A stretch of 64,000 bases of DNA from Corallium rubrum. Lineage: Eukaryota; Cnidaria; Anthozoa; Scleralcyonacea; Coralliidae. Under the pieces are notes generated by a model. The model searched no databases. It was not told where the DNA came from and was given only the letters and a program-made list of their open reading frames with translations. Shown here in pieces: positions 9,621 through 19,045 of the stretch. Location of the stretch: assembly GCA_964035015.1 (NCBI GenBank), contig OZ035997.1:17261923-17325922 (forward strand). Reading direction: 5' to 3'. Position 1 is the stretch's first letter, and each line of letters starts with the position of its first letter. Made by a program: the position numbers and the translations under genes.

Positions 9621-11136
9621 TTAACGTGAACTAAAGTAAGGGTTTCTACTTTTTGCTTCATGAACGCGGACCGTGGGTTTCTTCCTCTTTCCTTTTCCAT
9701 TTCCTCTTCCTTTTCCTGGGCTTGGTGGGTGCGTGCGTTTGGCTCTTTGAGGAATCTCAATTTTTTGTCGATCAACTTCTGTTTCCGTTTCAGACGCAGA
9801 ACTGGATTCGTACTCGCTTTCCGAATTCATAGGTGTAGAGTTGGTACTGGTACTTGTGTCGTTTTCACTGCTGTTCCTCGGATTGTTGTTGTCTTTACCT
9901 TTCCCCATTGTTGAATTCGGGGGTAGGCCTTTCGGCGTCACAAACTCTGGTATCGTAGTATTTTCTCCAGAAATACTTTCCGGGGAAACCCCTGTCTGAT
10001 CCATTTCCTTTTCCCTCAATGGTGAAGTGTTCTCGTTCGGGTTTTCATTATTCTCTTGATCCATCAGGGTTAAGCTGCTACCTTCGTTCGACGTCTCGTC
10101 GTTTGTCTGACTCGACTCTTTGTTTATTTCATGTGGAGTATCCGGGGAAGCCCCTGTCTGTTGACTTTCATTTACCGTCGATGGTGTCGTATTTCCATTT
10201 ATATTTCCATCGTTTGGATTGTCATTGTTTACATTGTTATTTGATTCGTTGCTGTTCTCCCCGTTCGTGCTTGTATTGGTGTTTGTGTCTATGGCTGTCG
10301 TGGGCTGCTCTTCAGAGTTTTCGACCCTGGTCTCATCTCGTTTTCTCTTGTTTGACTGTCTGTTGCTGACAATAGTCCAAGCGTTTTCGTCTCGTTGATC
10401 TACGTTCATCCCCGTTCCTTCGTTGTTGTCGGACCAGAGTGACGGGTATTTGTTGAGATATTTATCGCAATCGACTTCGAGATGGCCTATTTTGTGGCAA
10501 TAATAGCAGCGTTGATTCGGACACGTGACTTTTTTGGTGATCAGGAGACCCACAAACTTTGCATACCTTTCCAGCTTTGCAGTCTCGAGCTATATGTCCT
10601 TTCTGTTGGCATGTTCGACAGGTCTTCGCTTGGCCTGGGTATTCACATCGAACTTGATATCTCTCAGCGTAGACGAAAGACGGTATTTCGTGTTTCAGTT
10701 TAGTAAAAGTTACCAGGCAGACGCCGGTTTTAACTTCACACACTCGGTCTGTTAGGTCGACGACAGACAAAATGTCTCCATAATATTTCAGTGCTTTGCT
10801 CAGAATGTCTTGGTCCGAGTCTAAGGGAAACCCAAAAACCTTGACTTTGGTATATCTTACTTGAGGTTCTCGACGTGGATTTGGGTCTTGTAGAACAAAT
10901 TCTTTATTGGACAGTTTAATCTTTTTTCCTATGGCTCTTCTCTGTGTGCTTCCAAGAGTGAACACAACATACCATTTCTTAAGATTAAGACACTCTATGC
11001 CTTCGATATCTTCTTTTCGAATACCACTCTCTTGCAGACTATTGAGGATCTCCAGTCGAAGGACGGCGGGGCCATCTACGGTGGTCTCGTCGGTTATTCC
11101 TTCCAAGGATAACAATACAGAGCGATGTCTGGACAT
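9621..11136 (-). pseudogene. ORF1 (multi-knuckle nucleic-acid-binding protein), site-II element
   Basis: Starts at ATG 11136 (MSRHRSVLLSLEG). An RRM-like middle (TKVKVFGFPLDSDQDILSKAL) is followed by three CCHC-type knuckles near 10600-10480: CRTCQQKGHIARDC, a divergent CKVCGSPDH, and CYYCHKIGHLEVDC. A long Asn/Thr/Ser/Glu-rich tail has a basic C-terminus. One frameshift near 10530 separates the second and third knuckles. The same three-knuckle layout occurs in the U1-targeting elements, whereas site-I ORF1s have a single knuckle. Confidence 0.8.
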
Positions 11137-11239
11137 TCTATTCTATTCTGTCAGACCTTGCTCGACGGCTAGATTCTGCGGCCGACAGAGCCTTTAATAC
11201 TTAGCCTATACGATTCTCGGACCTTGCTGTCCTGAAACA

Positions 11240-11258
11240 AGATACTATACTTGATCTT
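11240..11258 (-). ncRNA. U2 snRNA gene, nt 23-41 (isolated middle piece)
   Basis: AAGATCAAGTATAGTATCT on the minus strand. This 19-nt remnant is stranded between two insertions (site II to the left, site I to the right) and shows one change from the usual AAGTGTAG. Confidence 0.9.
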
Positions 11259-11348
11259 GTTTTGAAGTTAAGCCCCCTCAGGATGTAGAGATGCTCGTCG
11301 GTGCAATGGCATTGTGGATCCCTAAGTGCAAGGGACTATTCCGTGGAG

Positions 11349-11392
11349 GTGGCTTATACTTGCCACTCAGACCAAAAGAGGATGCGACCCTC
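11349..11392 (-). other. 3' UTR twin hairpins, K-gamma copy 1
   Basis: Two short stems: GTGGC/GCCAC (11349-11366, 8-nt loop) and GAGG/CCTC (11378-11392). Equivalent pairs sit near the 3' ends of the elements starting at 14173, 30627, 47940 and 61668. Confidence 0.5.
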
Positions 11393-11512
11393 TCTCCGTT
11401 GCGCCAGAAGCGACAAAATGGTCACCCACGACCGATCCACTTAAAGCGGACCGGCCGAGGGAGTTGGGAATGACTGAAAATTAAGGAGTGAGCATGAAGT
11501 GACCACCCCCAC

Positions 11513-12957
11513 CTAATCCACACTGGCAAACACGGCCTCCCGCTCATGAAATACCCGACACCGATGGAGCAATACCCCATCCTCACGGTAGAGGATAAGC
11601 CCATTAGAAATTATCTCATAAGGCAGAGACCGATCGGCAACTGCAACCCTTCCCAAAATCACGCGGATCTCATCCCCCGCTTCCGGAGGTGGATCCGCTG
11701 GTCAGGCGACATAGGGCCCACAGGGTCAACATCATTGCCCCAAATTTCGTTTTCCTCCACAAAAATGTAGGAGCCAGCGATCAAACGGTAGTCCGAGTTT
11801 CCAATGTCACGAGGGAAATCCCGGTCCAACGCTTCACGAGATTCCACATGGAGCTCGTGAAGTGCTTGCACAGCCGCCGGATCGAAACCCACAGAGGCCC
11901 TGTCGTTACCAACAGCAGTCTCCATGACCTCAACTGGCAGTGCTGAGTCCAGAGGTGGATCCGAAGAGCCACCCGTCGTCGCAGGGTCGACGTCCAAGGT
12001 GGGTTTCTTCGCAAGCGGCTCCGAGCCACTCAACGAATCCTCCATCACCTCGACTGGGGCCCCTGGCTGGGATGAAGAAGGGGCGTCCGAAGTGGTCACA
12101 ACCTTCTTCGACTTCCTCCGACGGTTACGCTTGCACCTACGCTTAGGACGCACAGGAACCGCAACGTCCGCACCGGCACTCGAAGAAGGGTTCGCCGTTG
12201 ACTTCGTAGCAGGGACCTTCTTCTTTGTGCAGCGGCGAGACTCATGTCCAACCGCTCCACAATTGAAACAGGTACGAACCTGCCCCTGGTGGTAGACCAG
12301 CCCAGCATGACCGCAGATACGAACACGCGTCGGGATGGCCTCTCGTAGCTCCATCAAAATCTTGACTGTCCCAGTGCTCACGTTCTGGAACAGCACGTAG
12401 ACGAGCTTGCACACCACCCCATAGCGACCGAAGTATACTTTTAATTCCTCCTCTGGTATGCCTTAGGGCAGGTGCATCACGGTGATCCAACTCTTCTTCT
12501 TGTAGGAATAGGGCTGGATCTTGCACGGGAACCCACGGATGGTAATGCCAGCCGCGATGACGTTTTCCAAAACCTCCGGTGACTTTCAGCAGAGACCGAA
12601 GCGATCAGAGTGCAGGGACTTCATCTGAGCGAAGTACTGGTCTGCAGGAGAGAATTCCTTCTGTAAAGCGTCCCAGACTTCCCCCGGCGACAGCTTCGGT
12701 TTCCCTGCCAGGGCCAACGTAGGAATGGTGACCACCGCGCAGTGTTCGGGGTACGGCACTACGACCGAGGGGGCTGGAAGGTCCTGAAAAGGACTACTAC
12801 TGGGATTACTCCCAGTAGCACGGTCACCAACCACCTCTGCCATAGTCCACACCGGTGTTGTCAATCTCGAAGAGAGCGAGGCAGTGTTACCAGCCTGTAA
12901 GCTGGAGCATGGATCCACCACCTGCGCCCTAACAGCACTCGAACTTGCAGAGGCCAT
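11513..12957 (-). pseudogene. ORF1 of K-gamma, copy 1
   Basis: The start is ATG 12957 (MASASSSAVRAQ), conserved in the other K-gamma-type copies. Order: a Ser/Pro-rich N-terminus with VVDPC, an RRM-like region, CCHC knuckle CFNCGAVGHESRRC near 12240-12280, a basic RRRKSKK stretch, and an acidic C-terminal domain (ALDRDFPRDIGNSDYRLIAGSYIFVEE) that is conserved among K-gamma copies. It has in-frame stops near 12585 and 12465 and a late frameshift near 11665 before the final VD-stop at 11513. The conserved C-terminal domain is absent from K-alpha and K-beta ORF1s and I do not recognise it. Confidence 0.8.
12884..12918 (-). other. conserved 5' stem-loop module, K-gamma copy 1
   Basis: GTGTTA (12884-12889), stem CCAGC/GCTGG (12890-12905), then AGCATGGATCCAC. 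In this type the module overlaps the ORF1 N-terminal coding region. Confidence 0.6.
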
Positions 12958-13078
12958 AAGAACTGTTTAGCCAGCCAGCCTGTTGGGGGTGCAAAGCGTC
13001 CTCAACCAACAGCTGATCAACTGACAACGAGAACAGAACTGACTGAAACTCGTAACAACACGAACCTACTGACAAAAA

Positions 13079-13099
13079 GCCAATAGGCCGAGAAGCGAT
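13079..13099 (-). ncRNA. U2 snRNA gene, first 21 nt (split)
   Basis: ATCGCTTCTCGGCC then TATTGGC on the minus strand, cut at site I by the K-gamma element. The remaining pieces of the same locus are at 11240-11258 and 6059-6205. Confidence 0.9.
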
Positions 13100-13149
13100 A
13101 ATGACCAATAAAAAAGTTATGTTTTGCCTGGGAAGAAGCTGAAGCAACG

Positions 13150-13157
13150 ATGTTGTT
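13150..13157 (-). promoter_or_regulatory. U2 PSE-like octamer, unit 2
   Basis: Same position (-51 to -58) as in unit 1, with one mismatch (AACAACAT). Confidence 0.5.
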
Positions 13158-13212
13158 CGGCCCAGGTCAGCCCACGCGGTCGAAGCGTCTGAAAGAAAAA
13201 AAAAGGAAAAGG

Positions 13213-13331
13213 TGTCTACGACACGGGGTATTCCCAGGTGGTCACCTATCCAAGTACTAACCCCGCCCGACCGGGCTTAACTTCGGTGATCAGAGGAGAA
13301 CCGGTGCTTTCCCGGTGGTATGGTCGTAGAT
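13213..13331 (-). rRNA. 5S ribosomal RNA, unit 2
   Basis: 119 nt. The first six bases read ATCTAC instead of GTCTAC, and the C-box has one change (GGATAGGTGACC). A downstream T-run ends the gene and a TATA-like box lies at 13355-13361. Confidence 0.93.
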
Positions 13332-13354
13332 ATTTGAGGAGGTGAAAATATCGC

Positions 13355-13361
13355 TTTTATA
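13355..13361 (-). promoter_or_regulatory. 5S upstream TATA-like box, unit 2
   Basis: TATAAAA, 24-30 bp upstream of the 5S start. Confidence 0.6.
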
Positions 13362-13478
13362 GCGGTTGTTCGGCGTTGTGGCACGAGAGGTCGACGACGA
13401 ACATAAGAACAGTGAAATCGAATGTTCCACGAAGTTGTGTGCTCGCGTTGGATGAGTTTGCTTTCGATTGGTTTGTTG

Positions 13479-13644
13479 TAAGGGGATGAGCGCGAACGCA
13501 GGTCCCCACAACCAGAAATTATACGCTCGAGTTACCCACATTTGAGGTAATCGCAGGAGTCAACCAAGTCGAAGTGGAATGAGAGGTCCTCATCCTGAGA
13601 GGACTTCCTTGTTGATCAAAGTACCTCTCACCTCAGGTAAGTAT
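13479..13644 (-). ncRNA. U1 snRNA, unit 2 (intact)
   Basis: 166 nt with ATACTTACCTGA at the 5' end. It carries scattered substitutions relative to unit 1 (for example TCATCCCCTTAC at the 3' end and CAAATG with a T-to-C change) but no interruption. The PSE-like octamer is at 13695-13702. Confidence 0.93.
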
Positions 13645-14010
13645 GCACGTGTTTGTCGCAGAAAGCCTATGACCACGTACTACGAATCAGCGGCATGTGG
13701 TTAATAGGGTAATTTGTCGGGTAATTGTATTTCGACAGCCAGAATGCCGAGTAAACAAAAATGAGGAAAGAAACGTGCTTACCCCTCTTGGTCTTTACCA
13801 ACGGTGTTGTAGTGCGGCGTCGAACTCGATGTGTGCGGGTGGAGTGAAGCCGTGGTGGGGCACTGGAGCGATGATGGGTTTTGTTGATATCTGTAAAATA
13901 TAAACAATTGATGTGCAGAATTAGTGGAAGGAAGCCGTGTATATAGACTTGTGTTGTTGATGAGTTTTTGTTTTATTTTCGATTGTGATGTTCTTCCCCG
14001 AAGGGAAGAG
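13645..14010 (-). promoter_or_regulatory. U2-U1 spacer with U1 PSE-like octamer, unit 2
   Basis: 366-bp spacer, collinear with unit 1. AACCACAT is at 13695-13702 (-51 to -58 of U1). I see no gene. Confidence 0.55.
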
Positions 14011-14172
14011 GGCCGTACTCGGAGGTAGTGCAATACCGAGACCACCCGTGGCCAGGGCGAAGCAAGCTTCAATCCCATGGCCGAAGCCCAAAACTCAGTT
14101 TAATATATGAGCCAGGCATTGCCTGGCATATCAGATATTAAGCTGATAAGAACAGATACTGCACTTGATCTT
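14011..14172 (-). ncRNA. U2 snRNA gene, nt 23 to 3' end (split at site I)
   Basis: 162 nt from AAGATCAAGTGCAGTATCTG to the 3' stem. Only the first 21-22 nt are separated, lying at 24104-24124 beyond a 9.9-kb insertion. Confidence 0.93.
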
Positions 14173-14260
14173 GTTTTGGGTTTAACTCTCACGATTAACT
14201 AATGGACTCGGCGGTGCAAATGAGCCCTGAAATCGTGTGAATGAGAGTTTTCCTACGGAG

Positions 14261-14305
14261 GTGGCTACGGGCCACATCGATGTCACATGAAGGTTACGAA
14301 CCTTC
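14261..14305 (-). other. 3' UTR twin hairpins, K-alpha-type end
   Basis: GTGGC/GCCAC (14261-14275, 5-nt loop), a 13-nt link, then GAAGGTT/AACCTTC (14289-14305, 3-nt loop). The second stem differs from that of K-beta (GAGGG/CCCTC) yet stays paired. Confidence 0.55.
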
Positions 14306-14787
14306 CTCCACGCCTGAATAGACACATGGTCGTGCAAAGGGTCAACTGGGTGGCCTTATGAGACAAAATTAAAGAACCAATGAGGAAAGCGTTGCGATGC
14401 GACGAGCCCGCAGGCCGTGAGAAGACTCACTTCAGAACCTCACCGGGTGTTTGCCCAAATCGGAGGTGGACCTCCGGCTAAACGTCCTTATCCGAGATGA
14501 TAACGCCAGGCCCGAAGACTTGGCGATTTCAAATAAAAACATTAAAAAGGAGATCCCCATGCGGCCCCTGCCTGCAGGTTCCGCCGGCGCTATCTCCTAC
14601 ACACACCTATTTAAAACAAAGAGCTCAAAGTACCCAAACCGGAGTATGAGCCATGGCATTGACCCGCGTCAACTGATACCGAGCGGTGCCAGGAGGCGCC
14701 TACAAAGTTGGTCGTCCCTGGGGCCAATGACTAAAAAGAAGCTAGGAGCAGCTGTCGCGTTAAAAAAGGTAAAAAAAGCCCGAATGG

Positions 14788-16815
14788 CTATTGTAAATCT
14801 GGGTGGAACATTAGAGAACCATCCGGTTCTGCTGAGCCGAAGATGATGGAAGCGAGCCACACACTATCAAATATAGTTGCGCGGCTATGACGCTGCTGCA
14901 TGCGAAGCAGGAAACGGAAAGAAGATTTGATCGCACGCATTGCCGCGTCAGAGCACGGAACCAATCCATCGAAATGGAATTGGTTTCGGGTCAGCCAGAT
15001 AGGGTGACGTATAATACCGAGTAAAGCAGAGAAGCCAAGGGGAACGCTGGAGCCACAGCCATAACCCACCAAAACGTCGCACGGTGATAGACGAGCCAAG
15101 GCAGGATCAAAATGGCGTAGCGGGCAAAGAAACCAGGCGATGACCACCATCGCAAAGGGACACTCGGTAAAAAGATGAACGAGGTCTTCCACGGCGCCGC
15201 AAAAACAAAGTGGACTAACATTCATGCCGAAACGGATCAGCCTATCGGCAGTTGGAAGAATTCCATGCGCGACCTTCCACGACGTATCTTGGACTGGGCG
15301 CAGAAAACGCCATAAGCCAATGCACGCCCAGACGTACTTCCAATTTACCGTAAACCCCCAGTCACGGTACTTCTCTATACATCGGTGCCGGGTTTGAGCG
15401 GCATTACCCAGAATGGAATAAGCCACACGAGCCGAAAGATCACTAAGTGGAATTGGATCCCTAGGCTGGCAAGGAACAATCCACTGGCCAAAAGCTCGGC
15501 AACCCCCCATGGCAAACCAAGCCTCCAAAACAGAGCGGTAAAAAACAGGCAAACGGCGCAGAGTTGCAGAGTTAACACGTTGCAGATCGAACACCCGATC
15601 CACTGGGTTGGCCAAAAAAACACGGCGAAGGTAAAATGCAAATAACTTTGCCATCCCCGGTGTTCACCGAAAAGAAAGCGCTTGACCCACTGAGCATGAA
15701 GGGACTTGATTTTTCGGGAAACGTCAACAACCCCAAGACCCCACGGGTGACAGGCTGGGTTACAGATGAACGGGCAAGCCCCTCGCGTTTTTTAGCCCAA
15801 ACGAAGGGGAAAACCATCTTATTAATATTGAAAACCACCGAGTCAGGCATCGCTCGAACAGAGCCCAAATACCAAAAGGTGGCTAAACCCAACATGTTGG
15901 TGATCAAGGCCCTACCCTGTAATGATAAGTTACGATGAGACCAGGATGTCAGAACCATTTCCAATTTTTTAACAAGAGGACCACCCCAGTCTTCTTTTTC
16001 ATCGTTTGCTAAGCGGCTACCCAAGGCAACGATGTGCGAGGCAGACCAACGAAGCTGAACTGGGTACGTTGAACGAGCCTTCCAGTGGCCCAAAAGAAGA
16101 TCATAACACTTACTGAGATTAAGCTTAGCAACGGAAGCGCGCTCATAGCGGCAAAACAGCCGAAACAAAACAAGAATAGACTCATCCGAGGTGACTAGCG
16201 AAGACGTATCATCGGCATACTGGGCGAGTTTGACGCGCTTTCGACCCTCAGGGAGAGGGAAACCGTCAATAGAGGTGTCTGCACGAATGGCGCATGCCAA
16301 GGACTCGGCGACAAGGACGTAAAATAACGGTGAAAGGGGACAACCCTGACGTACCCCATGAGCGACCGGAAAGGACTCGGAATAAAGCCATTAACTAATA
16401 CAGCAGAAAACGTACAAGAGGCAAATCCACTGGCGGGCTTGCATTCCTCCACAGTTAGGCCGCCCTCACAAAGCTCAGCATCGGATGGGGTTAAGCAGCG
16501 TTCGAGCTTCTCAATAAACTCAGGTTGCGCCGCAGCGTCCAGGGTCTCAGAAGAGAATAAGGAAAAGTAGAAGCCTCTCCAAACACGTAAAATGCCAAGA
16601 GTACTCGAGGCTTTAGTACTGTCCGGGCGCTTAATCTCACTGATCAGGCGCTTCTGAGCAGGAACTTTCTCCTGATGTAAAAAATAAGCAGTAGAGGACT
16701 CGCCTTCCTCAGCCCAACGAATCCTAGCTTGTACCTGGGTGCCCTTCGCCTCAGTGCGAAGCGCAGCAGCAAGATCGGCCTTGGCTTCATCTAGCTCAAG
16801 AGCAACCTGGTCACC
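14788..16815 (-). pseudogene. ORF2 RT and C-terminal part, K-alpha type
   Basis: In sense order it begins inside the linker after the endonuclease (NNGDQVALELDEAKADL near 16815-16780). It continues with the RT including AQYADDTSSL near 16220 and ends with a Cys/His knuckle CFCGAVEDLVHLFTEC near 15180 and a stop at 14788. Compared with the other copies, a segment covering the early RT motifs is missing near 16440 (CKPASGFAS then FSAVLVNGF), so the catalytic core is incomplete. The remainder is in at least two frames. The endonuclease half is absent. Confidence 0.75.

Positions 16816-16879
<64 letters not shown>
16816..16879. repeat. (ATTT)n microsatellite tail
   Basis: About 16 uninterrupted TTTA/ATTT units at the 3' end of the CR1/L2-like element. 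Simple-repeat 3' tails are usual for CR1/L2-type elements. Confidence 0.9.
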
Positions 16880-16880
<1 letters not shown>

Positions 16881-17151
16881 TAATCTTTATACACGGTAGC
16901 CTTATCAGCTGTAAAAATAAAAATACATACTAAAAATAAAAAGCTGTTTTTCAAAGGGTCGTGTTATCAACTATCAAAAAATTATTAACAATTCTTATCT
17001 AATAAGTCTAATAAACTATGTTAATGTTCTAAAACTATTACAATGGTTATCTTACAATATATGATTTAAAAATTTACATAAAAATAATACGTTTCCGCAA
17101 ATGTTAATTAGTTCATTTTAAAAATAGAACGTTTCAGCTTACATGTTTGAG

Positions 17152-18684
17152 TCAATTAAGAACTCTATTTTTATAACCTATTGTTTGAGAATTCCAGATT
17201 TTGGCAGCTGCGTGGCTGAAGCTCCTCTTCATAGCATTTGTTGTTGGTTTCGATAGCATCAACATTAAGTTATTACTTCTTAAACTGTATTTTTCATTAT
17301 TTAAAACACGAAACATTTCATTTATAGCTACAGGGCACTTATTTTGCAGAGCTTTTGTGACATACGATATAGTTTGTGAGTTTCTACGCTCTTGGAGATT
17401 GCTCCATCCTAATTTACAAAGGATGTCTTTTGAGCGTATATCATATGTATCTCCAGTAATAACCCTTGCCGCTCTATTTTGTAGTCTTTGAATTTTATCT
17501 TTTAACGTTTGGTTACAGTTACTCCAAACAAAGGAACAATAATCGAAATACGGCACAACAAGAGAACGATACAATATTTCTAATGTATCTCTTTTAACAT
17601 ATGTTTTCGCTCGTCTAATAACTCCAATAGCCCTTGAGGCCTTAACGCTGATGCTATCGATTTGTTCTTTCCAACACAGTTTATCATCGATTATGACTCC
17701 CAAACTTTTGGCGGATTTTACGTGCTTTACTTCTTTATCTCCAATATTCGTTTTAATTTCACTGTCATCAGGAATTTTGGAGATTCTCTGATACGAACCA
17801 ATGATCATGTATTCTGTTTTATCAACATTAAGTGTTAACTTATTCACTGAAAGCCACTTATGAACATTTTCAAGTTCATCATTTAAACTTTTTTCGATGT
17901 CACTGGCGGTTTGTCCAGTAACAGATAGGTTTGTATCATCAGCATACATAGCTGGTACAGAAGATTTTAAACAGTTTGGTAAATCATTAATATAGAGCAG
18001 AAAGAGCAGAGGACCCAGATTAGACCCCTGAGGAACCCCACAAGTAACAGGTTTTGATGAAGATATTGTGTTATTAACTCTGCACACCTGTGTTCGCCCA
18101 TATAAGTATGAGGTAAACCATGTCAGTGCAGTATGTTTGACTCCATATAATTCCAATTTTCTAATAAGGATCTGATGGTCAACTGTATCAAAAGCTTTTT
18201 TGAGGTCAAGGAAAAGAACTCCATTAATAAGACCTGAGTCCATGTTAATTAACCAGGAGTTTGTTGTACAAAGCAGAGATGAAGTAGTGGAATGTCCTTC
18301 TCTGAAGCCTGATTGAAATTTGGTAAGGATATTCTTTTCCTTTAAGTAGCAATTGAGTTGACCACAAACCAATTTTTCAAATATTTTCGCAACAACTGAT
18401 AAAACCGAAATGGGCCGATAATTTCCGCATTCTTGTTTATCCCCTGATTTATAAATTGGTGAAACCCTGGCCTTTTTCCAGTCATCTGGGAAGATTCCAG
18501 AAATAAGAGAGCAGTTGTAAATATATGTCAGATGCAAAGTAATCGCATCACTTGAATCCTTTAAAATACTAACAGGTATCTTATCAGGGCCGCTAGATCT
18601 AGAGACTTTCGACTTACTCAGAACCATTTCAACTTCATGAGTTGAAACAGTTTTGAAATTAAAAATATCAGTAGCTGGTTCCAT
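17152..18684 (-). CDS. reverse transcriptase of a CR1/L2-like element (5'-truncated ORF2)
   Basis: A 510-residue uninterrupted frame. RT motifs in order: SGPDKIPVSIL, YKSGDKQECGNYRPIS, LDLKKAFDTVDH near residue 155, GVPQGSNLGPLLF, AMYADDTNLSV near residue 250, and a C-terminal helical region ending KIWNSQTIGYKNRVLN. The open frame continues upstream toward 18880 (WKNINQLVGKSSK) apart from an in-frame TAA just before it, so the true ORF2 started further 5' with an endonuclease that is lost. The intact RT suggests a fairly recent insertion. The protein style is common in cnidarian and other invertebrate genomes. Confidence 0.85.
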   Translation of the reverse strand: MEPATDIFNFKTVSTHEVEMVLSKSKVSRSSGPDKIPVSILKDSSDAITLHLTYIYNCSLISGIFPDDWKKARVSPIYKSGDKQECGNYRPISVLSVVAKIFEKLVCGQLNCYLKEKNILTKFQSGFREGHSTTSSLLCTTNSWLINMDSGLINGVLFLDLKKAFDTVDHQILIRKLELYGVKHTALTWFTSYLYGRTQVCRVNNTISSSKPVTCGVPQGSNLGPLLFLLYINDLPNCLKSSVPAMYADDTNLSVTGQTASDIEKSLNDELENVHKWLSVNKLTLNVDKTEYMIIGSYQRISKIPDDSEIKTNIGDKEVKHVKSAKSLGVIIDDKLCWKEQIDSISVKASRAIGVIRRAKTYVKRDTLEILYRSLVVPYFDYCSFVWSNCNQTLKDKIQRLQNRAARVITGDTYDIRSKDILCKLGWSNLQERRNSQTISYVTKALQNKCPVAINEMFRVLNNEKYSLRSNNLMLMLSKPTTNAMKRSFSHAAAKIWNSQTIGYKNRVLN

Positions 18685-19045
18685 AAATTCTTCAAAATTA
18701 TTACTATTTTGTGGGATCTGACTTGACAGATCTGGCCCAATTTTTGTGAAGTAAGTGTTAAGTGTATCCGCTATGTCTTTATTATCTGATAAATTTTTAT
18801 CATTTACTTTTAAGCAAGGTATGTTCGTTGTTTTAGAACTTTTTCCAACAAGCTGGTTAATATTTTTCCATTATTTATTACACCTGTATCCTAAGGAGCT
18901 CAAACCGGTGTATGAGTGCTGCACAGCTCCGCCACAGCACTCCCGAGCGAGAGTCTGCGGCGCCCGGACTCGGGTCTATCTGGGGAGCATATGCCTCTAG
19001 ACAGAACCCAGGGCGGAAGGGGCGTGCAACGCAAAGGCAAAGGCA

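Larger units (their letters stand above)
6206..11239 (-). mobile_element. U2 site-II APE-type non-LTR element
   Basis: This 5.03-kb element lies in the sense direction within U2, flanked by a 4-bp duplication (AGAT on plus, 6202-6205 and 11240-11243). In sense order it has about 100 bp of 5' UTR, ORF1 (11136 to 9621), ORF2 (about 9617 to 6252) and a short A-rich 3' end (6206-6251). ORF1 has several zinc knuckles and ORF2 has APE, RT and a C-terminal knuckle, a Tx1/L1-group layout. Its proteins are closest to those of the two U1-inserted elements in this window and clearly different from the site-I elements. It is degenerate: one frameshift in ORF1, and two frameshifts and one stop in ORF2. 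Confidence 0.85.
11259..13078 (-). mobile_element. K-gamma: short ORF1-only U2 site-I element
   Basis: This 1.82-kb element is inserted between U2 nt 22 and 23 with no clear target duplication. It contains a 5' UTR, one ORF1 and a 3' UTR but no endonuclease or RT. The element at 61668-63475 has the same ends and size, so this is a defined non-autonomous family and not a random deletion. Mobilisation presumably uses ORF2 proteins of other site-I elements. The shared 5' module (12884-12918) and 3' hairpins (11349-11392) are the likely handles. Confidence 0.85.
16816..18895 (-). mobile_element. CR1/L2-like non-LTR element, 5'-truncated
   Basis: An RT-encoding body with a 3' end made of ATTT repeats (16816-16879). 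The 5' end is truncated near 18880-18895, within the region just before RT. It interrupts ORF2 of K-alpha type on the left but adjoins K-beta-type sequence on the right, so the insertion point also marks the chimera joint. CCATTATTTATT occurs at 16814-16825 and 18868-18879. I am not certain this is a target duplication, because the right copy may be element sequence. Confidence 0.75.

Noticed and set aside
16814-18879. 12-bp target-site duplication of the CR1/L2-like element (CCATTATTTATT on both sides)
   Set aside because: Kept only as a possibility. The right copy reads naturally as part of the element's own coding region, and the left copy overlaps the ATTT tail.
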